Origin: VXRD01 sp965242535
GTDB lineage: Bacteria; Latescibacterota; UBA2968
Assembly (NCBI GenBank): GCA_965242535.1
Contig: OZ251458.1
Location: forward strand, 2,046,001 to 2,110,000
Direction of reading: 5' to 3'
DNA length: 64,000 nucleotides
The notes beneath the pieces are model-generated. The model saw nothing but the letters and a program-made list of their open reading frames with translations, did not search any database and was not told where the DNA came from. Position numbers and translations under genes: made by a program. This document shows, piece after piece, positions 57,575 to 64,000 of this stretch (positions are counted from its first letter, which is position 1; each line of letters starts with the position of its first letter).

Positions 57575-59067
57575 CTGTTTTCGCTCTCCCGCACGAATGA
57601 CGCCAAGGCGCGGTGCAAGGCGCCTGCATATCCGATGCGATCGATGTTGGGGCCGACGAGTGTTGTCAAAATCGCCTCTGCGCCATTGCGATAGCGCGCC
57701 ATTTGGGTATGCGCGAAGAGCCGCATCAAAACCTGCGCGGCCACCCCATTTGCCGAGGGCACCCACCGATCGATGACGGGCGCGAGTGCGACACCCGCCT
57801 CGGGCGTCCGATCTCTTAGGGCGCCCGAAGAATCGGCAAACGCGGCCATGACCCGATCGGCGTGCAGGCGTGCAAATGACAAATCGGCCTCTCGGGCGTC
57901 TGCGTCAAACAGATCCAGCGCGGCGCGGATGATGAAAACCTGATCTTGCAAAAAGTGGGGCGTATCCGAGGCGGGCGCGTGGGCGAACAGGCCATTTTGC
58001 CGCGCAAATCGCGTCTTAATCGCGTCGAAAATTCGCCGCGCCGCGTCCAAATACCGCGTCTCCTCGGTGTCTCGAAACGCCGCGCACAACCCCGAAACGG
58101 CCAGCGCGTTCCACCCCGAATAAACCGTAGTGTCCCGCAATGCCCGCCCGGATCGATCGCGAAAACCCGCCAGCCCTGCGGCCAACAAAACATCGCCCGA
58201 TACGGCGAATTGCCGCAACATCGCATCGGCCAAATTGCGCGACAACGCGACCCGCGCATACGCCATCAGCAGTTGGGCATTGACCGCCAGGTGTTTTTCC
58301 GAATCGATCACGGGCCCGCCAGGCGTCAACGCGCCCTGGACATAAACCCCATCGGCATCGCGTCTCGCGCTGTGGGCAAACTGGATCAACGGGGAATCGA
58401 CCCCCGCTTCTGCGAGCGCGAGCAGGCCCTCGGGGCCGGGGTCAAAACCGCTTTTGACCACGGCGTTCAAGCTGTCGCGCACGCGGTGCAACAGTGCCGG
58501 GCCGGGCGCGATGCGGGGCCTCGGATGTTTTTTGCGATGGCGCGCATCGCGGCGGTTCAACTCCGTCCTTTGCACTTCGAGCGCGGCCAGCCTATCGGGA
58601 TTTTCGTATAAAATTTGCACGCGCCGCAAGAGTTCTGTCAAATCTTCGGGATCGAGATAGGTGCTACCCGTGATCCACTGCCCGTCGGGCGTCAAAAACG
58701 AGATCGAGGGAATGCCGCCCATGCCGAAACGCTCGAACAGATCCGGGCGTCGATCCGCGTCGATCCACATCGGCAGGGCGCGGCGCGCTATCGTGCGGGC
58801 GATCTCCGAATCTTCAAAACATCGCGCCGCCATGTCCCGGCACCAAACCGACCGTTGCGTATAAAAAAACAACAGCATCGGGCGACCGAGCACGCGGGCG
58901 GAATCCCGCTGCTGCCAGGTTCGCCAGGTTATTTGGCCGCCATCGAGGGCGGTGACGATGGGTTTTGCCGGCTCGCCGCCGCCGCCACACCCGCCGAGTA
59001 ACATCCCCAGCGCGAGGATGATCGGCGACAAAACGACCCGTGCGCGATGGATGGCACCTAACGTCAT
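57571..59067 (-). CDS. DUF255 thioredoxin-like lipoprotein (YyaL-like)
   Basis: A 498-residue protein with a lipoprotein signal (IILALGMLLGGC, lipobox Cys then GGGG). Next comes a thioredoxin-like domain in which the motif is WCRDM (one cysteine, as in DUF255 proteins, which usually have WCHxM). The C-terminal two thirds are an alpha-toroid, six-hairpin-like domain (TVYSGWNALAVSGLCAAF). Homologues are known across life (for example SPATA20) but their reaction is not. The ATG at 59067 gives a normal signal; longer frames are not favoured. Confidence 0.8.
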   Translation of the reverse strand: MTLGAIHRARVVLSPIILALGMLLGGCGGGGEPAKPIVTALDGGQITWRTWQQRDSARVLGRPMLLFFYTQRSVWCRDMAARCFEDSEIARTIARRALPMWIDADRRPDLFERFGMGGIPSISFLTPDGQWITGSTYLDPEDLTELLRRVQILYENPDRLAALEVQRTELNRRDARHRKKHPRPRIAPGPALLHRVRDSLNAVVKSGFDPGPEGLLALAEAGVDSPLIQFAHSARRDADGVYVQGALTPGGPVIDSEKHLAVNAQLLMAYARVALSRNLADAMLRQFAVSGDVLLAAGLAGFRDRSGRALRDTTVYSGWNALAVSGLCAAFRDTEETRYLDAARRIFDAIKTRFARQNGLFAHAPASDTPHFLQDQVFIIRAALDLFDADAREADLSFARLHADRVMAAFADSSGALRDRTPEAGVALAPVIDRWVPSANGVAAQVLMRLFAHTQMARYRNGAEAILTTLVGPNIDRIGYAGALHRALASFVRESENR

Positions 59068-59180
59068 AACTGAGTTTTTGTCGAGAAAATGCGGAACTCG
59101 CCATTTGGGAAAGCGTCTAAACCAAACAAAAAAGGCTTGACACATGCGCGGGATTTGCTGAACTTTGCCAAGCGCAGAAA

Positions 59181-59441
59181 TTAGACCTGCACTTTTTCGA
59201 GCGGAATGGCTTCGTCGATCAACATAATGGGAATGGCATCTCGAATCGGATACAAATACAGGCCATCTTCTCGCACCAAGCCCCCGTCTATCGGCTGTTC
59301 AACTTTTTGCCCGCCTCGGTTTTCGACCTCGCCTTTTTCTATTTCGCGGTTGATGGCGTTGATCAGCGGTCGATCGCCCAATTTCACGGGCCTTTTGTTC
59401 TCTGGGCAAGCCAAAACATCGAGTAAGTTTTGATCGATCAC
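59181..59441 (-). CDS. Trm112/UPF0434-like small protein
   Basis: An 86-residue protein opening with VIDQNLLDVLACPENKRPVK, the CP-x4-P start of Trm112-type zinc-ribbon proteins, and ending with LYLYPIRDAIPIMLIDEAI. Trm112 proteins activate methyltransferases; the bacterial counterparts are poorly characterised. The GTG follows AAGGGGGAAACC. Confidence 0.85.
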   Translation of the reverse strand: MIDQNLLDVLACPENKRPVKLGDRPLINAINREIEKGEVENRGGQKVEQPIDGGLVREDGLYLYPIRDAIPIMLIDEAIPLEKVQV

Positions 59442-59504
59442 GGTTTCCCCCTTTCGCGTATTGAACGATGCGCGGTCAGAAAATAGACGACGCGCGCGTC
59501 TCAA

Positions 59505-59749
59505 ACAAGCGGTTTTTTGCTTTCGACATCAAACAGGGAATTTGTCTATCGCATCATCGCTAAAGCATCGGTTTTTTGTCGGTCATTCGTCGTAAAACCC
59601 CAGTCGGTCATCTGTCAGATGGTCGAGTACGCCTGCTTTAGCGCGATGTTTGGAATGCCCCACCCGGTTGGCGGCGCATCCCACGCGCTCATTCCGGGTT
59701 TTTTCATGTCTTGCAGGTTGCCCGGCCAACTTCCTCGAGGAGGAGAACC
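59505..59749. other. promoter region of the PorV-like operon
   Basis: No gene is seen. The strong ribosome-binding site GAGGAGGAGAACC precedes the next start. Confidence 0.4.
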
Positions 59750-60811
59750 ATGAAATACCGTCTCATCGCCCTGTTCGCCCTTGGCCTTTTCAGCACGCGC
59801 GTCCACGCGACGCCGGAATCGCAGGCCACGGCCAACTTTTTGTTGTTCGCCCCATCTGCCCGCGCATCGGGCATGGGCAATGCCTATGTCGCCATCGCCG
59901 ATGACGCCAATGCCACGTATTACAACCCGGCCGCGCTGGCCTCGCAAAAAATTCGCAGCCTGAGCACCACCTTGTACAAACCCGTTCCCGGGCTGGCCAG
60001 CGACATCTTTTCGTCCTTCGGCGCTTATACCCACCCGTTTAGCGGCATCGGCAATCTGGGATACAGCCTCATCTACAGTTCGTTGGGCGAACAACAACGC
60101 ACGGATGAGGAAGGCAATGACCTCGGCACGTTTAAGAGCTACGGCATGGCGGTCGGCGTGTCCTACGGCACGCATCTCTTCAAAAATCTCGCGCTGGGCA
60201 TTACCGTGAAGTTCGTCCACGAACACCTCTCTGAAACGGGCGCGGGAATCGAGCAGGGCAAAGGCACGGCGAGCACATTTGCCGGAGACTTGGGCCTGAT
60301 GTGGGCCGCCACGCGCCGCCTGACCCTGGCCAGCGTCCTGCGAAATGTGGGCCCCAACATGACGTTTATCGACGCGGACCAAGCCGATCCCCTGCCGCAA
60401 AATTTCGTCTTGGGCATCGCGTACCAAGTGCTTCAAACCGACGCGTACCACCTGATTCTCACCGCCGACGTGTACAAGCCCCTCGCGCACGACGGGTTCT
60501 TTTCCTTCATCTCGGGCTGGAACGACGACCCCTACGGCTGGAAGCCCAAAGAGGGCGGCGGCAACGGGTTCACGGAATTTGACGATATAGATTACCACGT
60601 CGGCGCGGAATGGATGTACTGGCTTTCTGAAGATTCGGCATTTGCCCTGCGCAGCGGCTATTCTTACGACAAGGACGGCAAACGCAAATTGCTCACGTTT
60701 GGACTCGGCCTGAAATACAACTGGGCGAATTTCGACATTTCGTACTTTGTGAAGAATAAGGATACCCCCGCGAGCAACACGTTCCGCTTCACGGGTGGAT
60801 TCACATTTTGA
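59750..60811 (+). CDS. PorV/UPF0164 family outer-membrane protein
   Basis: A 353-residue beta-barrel protein with a signal peptide (MKYRLIALFALGLFSTRVHA). FLLFAPSARASGMGNAYVAI and DDANATYYNPAALA are the family signature at the mature N-terminus. PorV is the outer-membrane component that carries type IX secretion substrates to the attachment complex. Its direct neighbour is a protein with a type IX sorting domain, starting 17 bases after this stop. A truncated relative lies at 42586. Confidence 0.88.
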   Translation: MKYRLIALFALGLFSTRVHATPESQATANFLLFAPSARASGMGNAYVAIADDANATYYNPAALASQKIRSLSTTLYKPVPGLASDIFSSFGAYTHPFSGIGNLGYSLIYSSLGEQQRTDEEGNDLGTFKSYGMAVGVSYGTHLFKNLALGITVKFVHEHLSETGAGIEQGKGTASTFAGDLGLMWAATRRLTLASVLRNVGPNMTFIDADQADPLPQNFVLGIAYQVLQTDAYHLILTADVYKPLAHDGFFSFISGWNDDPYGWKPKEGGGNGFTEFDDIDYHVGAEWMYWLSEDSAFALRSGYSYDKDGKRKLLTFGLGLKYNWANFDISYFVKNKDTPASNTFRFTGGFTF

Positions 60812-60828
60812 CGCAAATTGGGCACAAA

Positions 60829-63800
60829 ATGGCGCGGTGCATAAATGCGATTCGCGAGCCACAGGGCATTTGGGGGGTCGTTTGCGCGATCCTCCCGTGT
60901 TTTGTGGCTCTTTTTGGATACCCCGCCCCCATCGCGGCGCAGGCCGACACCTGGCGCGTTCTGGCCGTGCGCGTGTCTTTTCCGCCCGAAGAGCCGGACG
61001 ACGAAACCACGAGCGGGAACGGCACCTTCGATCTCTCGGCGCCAGCGACTGATCGCGCCTATCCCTTCGACGCGCCCCCCCACGATCGCGCCTATTTTGA
61101 AGCCCACCTGCGCGCGCTCGCCAATTATTATCGAAACGCATCCGGCGGGCAGTTGATCCTCGAAGGCGACGTGTACCCACAAGACCCCAACGGGAGTTAC
61201 GTGCTCGACGCGCCGCTGATCGAATACGGCAATGGGCGCACGCGCCGGGAAATCGACGAGCGCGTCACCCGGCTCTTTCGGGACGGCATCCGCGCCGCCG
61301 ATGCCGCAGACGCCATCGACTTCTCGCAATACCGCGCCTTTGCGGTGTTTCACGCGGGCCTCGGCGGCGAAGCCGGGCAAAAGCTCAACGACATCCCCTC
61401 GGCGTTTATCCACGAGCGCGACCTCGACGAACTATCCGATGGCGCGATACCCGTCAACGGCGGCGCGTTTTACGTGGCATCGGGCATGCTGTTGCCCGAA
61501 GCGATCAGCGAGGACGGCCGGGGCGGCCTCAATGGCACCCTCGCGCGGTTTTTCGCGTCGCAACTCGGCTTGCCCGGGCTTTCGGATTTTGAAAACGACC
61601 TGCCCGCCCTCGGCGACTGGAGCTTGATGGACACGGGCGCGAACAACCAAATTGACGCCGCGCGCTTGGGCATCCGCCCCCAAACGGGCGACGCCGCGCA
61701 TCTCATCGGCTTTTTGCCGAGCCGCCCAATAGCGTGGTCGCGCGTGCAACTCGGCTGGATCAAACCGGTCGTCATCGCCCAAAACGACACCGTGGAAATC
61801 GCCGCAAACGGCAGCGCGTCCGATTTGCCCCAAGCCGTGCGCGTGCCCATCAGCGCCACGGAATACTTCCTCATCGAAAACCGGCTCTCGCGCCTCGCGG
61901 TGGAAAACCGCATCCCGCAAATCCAATTCTCCACGCCCCATAACGTCTGGCTTTCCGCAGATGACTACGATGCGTTTATCCCCGGATCGGGCATTCTCAT
62001 CTACCACATCGACGACGCGGTGATTCGGGATAGCGATGCGGACAAACCGATCAACAGCCATCCGGATTACGAAATCGCCTACGCCCAATACCGCCGCGGC
62101 ATCGCCCTGGAAGAAGCCGACGGCCTGCGGGATATCGGCAATGTATCGGCCCGCCGCATCATCCAAAGCGGCATCATTTCCCTCAGCGCCATCGAAGGCG
62201 CGCCCGAAGACGCCTTTTATTTGGGCAACAACGCGGCGTTCGGCCCGGACACCGCGCCGAATACGCGCAGCAATTTGGGCTATGAAACCGGCATCGCCAT
62301 CGAAGTGCTCAGCCCGCCCGGCGAAGTGATGCGCGTCGCCATTCGCTTTGGCAATCGGGCGGACAATTGGCCCCGAACGGGATTGAACCCCACGCGCCGC
62401 GCCCCACGCGCCTTTGACCTCGACGGCGATGGGAACGCGGAAATCCTGCGCGGTTCGGCATCCCCGGATCCTTTCGCGTGGACGATCGCGGGCGCGCCCC
62501 ATACCCCTTTTGATCGGGCCTGCGGCGATTTATCGACGGCCTCGCCGACCTTCGCCGTGGGCGATGCGGGCCTGATCTTCCACTGCGCGGGCGCGACCCG
62601 AACGCACTGGCGTGCAGGGGAAGCGATTCGCGATTCGGTCGCCATCCCCGCCTTGTTCTCCGCGCCTCCTGCGATGGCAAATTTTCCCGAAGCGCGGGTC
62701 GATATTTGGGGGCAAAGCGATGGAAAAATCGAATGGGGCCATTTTTTGTCCGCATCCGCAGGTCGCGTCGCGTTGCGAAACGCCGTGCAATCCCTGGCCG
62801 TGGGCAATGTCGATGGCGACGCGGACAATGAACTCATCGCCACGACCGGCAATGGCGAAGTGCATCTCATCCACGCCTCTGGGCAATCCGATCTCCTCGC
62901 CACATTCGCGCATCCCATAATCGGCAGCGCGGCATTGGGCGATCTGGATCGAGATGGCGACGACGACATCGCCCTCGTCACCGCAGACGGCGTTCTCGCC
63001 ATCCTCGACGCCGATGGCCCAACGGTTGCGACCGATCCCATACCAGGCGGCGCGCATTCGCCCCCGGTGCTCGCGGATCTCGACGCGGATGGCTTTGCCG
63101 AAGTCCTGTTTGGCGGCGAGGGCAAAGTGTGGGCGTATCGCTTCAACGCGGTGTTGCAAACCGAAGGCGCGTTGGCCCTGCCCCTCAAAGACGACGCGGG
63201 CCCCATTGAGGCGCCGCCTGTCCTCGCGGATATCGACGGCGATTCATCGCCCGATATTTTCGTGGGCACGCGCGGCGGCCTCCTCTACGGCCTGACGGCG
63301 CGAGGGCAACACCTGCCGGGCTTTCCGCTCATGGTCGCCGGCCCCATTGTCGCATCGCCCCTCATCGACGACTTGGACGATGATGGCACTTTGGAACTCG
63401 TCGTCTATACCGCCGATGGCAGCGCGCAACTCTTTCATCTCGAGGCGATTGACCCCGCTTATACCGGGAACGATATTATCTGGGGACAACTCGGCGGCGG
63501 GCCGGGCAACGCGGGCCGATTGCTCCGAGAGATGGGCGAGATCGCGCCGCCGACCGACACCGTTCTTTTGCCCCCTGACCGCGCGTACCTCTATCCCAAT
63601 CCCGTGCGCTATGGCGACCGTGCGCGCATCCGCTTTTTTTTGTCCCAACCGGCCGAGGTCAGCGTGGCGATTTACAATCCCATCGGCGAAAAGGTCGGCG
63701 CCCTCACGCACGACAATCCCGTGCCCAATACCGACAACGAAATCGCGTGGGATGTGACCGATTACGCCAGCGGCCTCTACCTGTGTCGCCTGCAAGCCAG

Positions 63801-63852
63801 CGATGGCACGCGCACAGAAGTGCGGTTTATCAAGGCGGCGGTGATTAAATAG
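60829..63852 (+). CDS. secreted M6-like peptidase homologue with FG-GAP repeats and type IX sorting domain
   Basis: A 1007-residue secreted protein. After a signal peptide the first 400 residues follow the M6 (immune inhibitor A-like) peptidase layout, but the zinc motif is missing: where HEFGHxLGLPDL is expected the sequence is RFFASQLGLPGLSDF (about residues 238-252). Residues 515-870 carry FG-GAP/VCBS-type repeats (LDRDGDDDIALV, DGDSSPDIFVG). The last 90 residues form a sorting-type domain (LYPNPV, then DYASGLYLCRLQ). The PorV-like gene upstream probably serves its export. Start ATG 60829 is favoured; a TTG at 60808 overlaps the upstream stop. Confidence 0.8.
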   Translation: MARCINAIREPQGIWGVVCAILPCFVALFGYPAPIAAQADTWRVLAVRVSFPPEEPDDETTSGNGTFDLSAPATDRAYPFDAPPHDRAYFEAHLRALANYYRNASGGQLILEGDVYPQDPNGSYVLDAPLIEYGNGRTRREIDERVTRLFRDGIRAADAADAIDFSQYRAFAVFHAGLGGEAGQKLNDIPSAFIHERDLDELSDGAIPVNGGAFYVASGMLLPEAISEDGRGGLNGTLARFFASQLGLPGLSDFENDLPALGDWSLMDTGANNQIDAARLGIRPQTGDAAHLIGFLPSRPIAWSRVQLGWIKPVVIAQNDTVEIAANGSASDLPQAVRVPISATEYFLIENRLSRLAVENRIPQIQFSTPHNVWLSADDYDAFIPGSGILIYHIDDAVIRDSDADKPINSHPDYEIAYAQYRRGIALEEADGLRDIGNVSARRIIQSGIISLSAIEGAPEDAFYLGNNAAFGPDTAPNTRSNLGYETGIAIEVLSPPGEVMRVAIRFGNRADNWPRTGLNPTRRAPRAFDLDGDGNAEILRGSASPDPFAWTIAGAPHTPFDRACGDLSTASPTFAVGDAGLIFHCAGATRTHWRAGEAIRDSVAIPALFSAPPAMANFPEARVDIWGQSDGKIEWGHFLSASAGRVALRNAVQSLAVGNVDGDADNELIATTGNGEVHLIHASGQSDLLATFAHPIIGSAALGDLDRDGDDDIALVTADGVLAILDADGPTVATDPIPGGAHSPPVLADLDADGFAEVLFGGEGKVWAYRFNAVLQTEGALALPLKDDAGPIEAPPVLADIDGDSSPDIFVGTRGGLLYGLTARGQHLPGFPLMVAGPIVASPLIDDLDDDGTLELVVYTADGSAQLFHLEAIDPAYTGNDIIWGQLGGGPGNAGRLLREMGEIAPPTDTVLLPPDRAYLYPNPVRYGDRARIRFFLSQPAEVSVAIYNPIGEKVGALTHDNPVPNTDNEIAWDVTDYASGLYLCRLQASDGTRTEVRFIKAAVIK

Positions 63853-64000
63853 GGAGATGTAAGACGGGAGACGGGAGAGGGAAGACGGGAGAGGGGAGAG
63901 GCAAGAGGCAAGAGGCAAGAGGCAAGAGGCAAGAGGCAAGAAGGCCATCCCCGCAAGCGGTCAGTGGTCCGTTATCTCGCCCCGTTCCCATCAACATGTA
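63853..64000 (+). repeat. GA-rich heptamer array after the M6-like gene
   Basis: GGGAGAC-, GGGAGAG- and GGCAAGA-type heptamers begin ten bases past the stop and run to about 63942. The remainder (63943-64000) is an inverted copy of 25444-25505. Confidence 0.85.

Noticed and set aside
59615..61180. 521-codon minus-strand frame opposite the PorV-like and M6-like genes
   Set aside because: Antisense to two proteins with signal peptides and family motifs.

Overview
The window is a 64 kb stretch of a fairly GC-rich, double-membraned bacterium. Supporting genes are an apolipoprotein N-acyltransferase, an Omp85-type barrel, a lipoprotein with a lipobox, a PorV-type outer-membrane protein with a cargo protein that ends in a type IX secretion sorting domain, and remnants of a TonB-dependent receptor and a sulfatase. 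Together with the fused glycyl-tRNA synthetase, the type IB GTP cyclohydrolase and the many heptanucleotide tandem repeats, this points to an uncultured member of the FCB group (Latescibacterota- or Poribacteria-like). That placement is inference; the complete 16S gene at 38052-39597 would settle it.

Layout. 1-3.5 kb: the end of a toxin-antitoxin pair and the fused glyQS gene. 3.7-5.4 kb: an ECF sigma factor with a small membrane protein, and a candidate small RNA. 5.4-10.1 kb: trmJ, an AONS-family synthase and an Lnt-TatC fusion. 10.4-11.6 kb: a DUF433/MNT/HEPN module flanked by a direct repeat. 11.6-20 kb: WalJ-like hydrolase, Ca2+ exchanger, agarase-like hydrolase, RadC, orphan DNA methyltransferase and SAM hydrolase. 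19.6-27.5 kb: HAD phosphatase, HAD-YvcK fusion, ComF, YidD, FolE2, SufE, HemB and CvpA. 27.5-34.3 kb: an IS630 remnant, then methylcitrate cycle genes (prpD, prpC, prpB) behind an EF-G paralogue. 34.4-39.9 kb: a complete rRNA operon on the minus strand (16S, tRNA-Ile, tRNA-Ala, 23S, 5S) with two promoters, boxA sites and a terminator. 40-43.7 kb: a mosaic of gene and transposase fragments. 43.7-50 kb: orphan DctP, an internally deleted TrpRS, two coiled-coil membrane proteins, DCC protein, Nudix hydrolase and aminotransferase. 50-57 kb: secreted TIM-barrel protein and an Omp85/DUF4390/NtrY/NtrX operon. 56.7-63.9 kb: SDR reductase, DUF255 lipoprotein, Trm112-like protein, PorV-like protein and its M6-like cargo.

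Mobile DNA shapes much of the window. A 164-bp palindromic element occurs five times, with TA target duplications where these are preserved. A second, about 400-bp family carries the same terminal repeat as the truncated IS630 element. GA-rich heptamer arrays lie against the 3' ends of several genes and even encode their last residues. No single confirmed new defence system is visible. The most unusual items are the Lnt-TatC and HAD-YvcK fusions, the recombinogenic TA cassette, the IS630-derived MITE pair, and the fragment mosaic.
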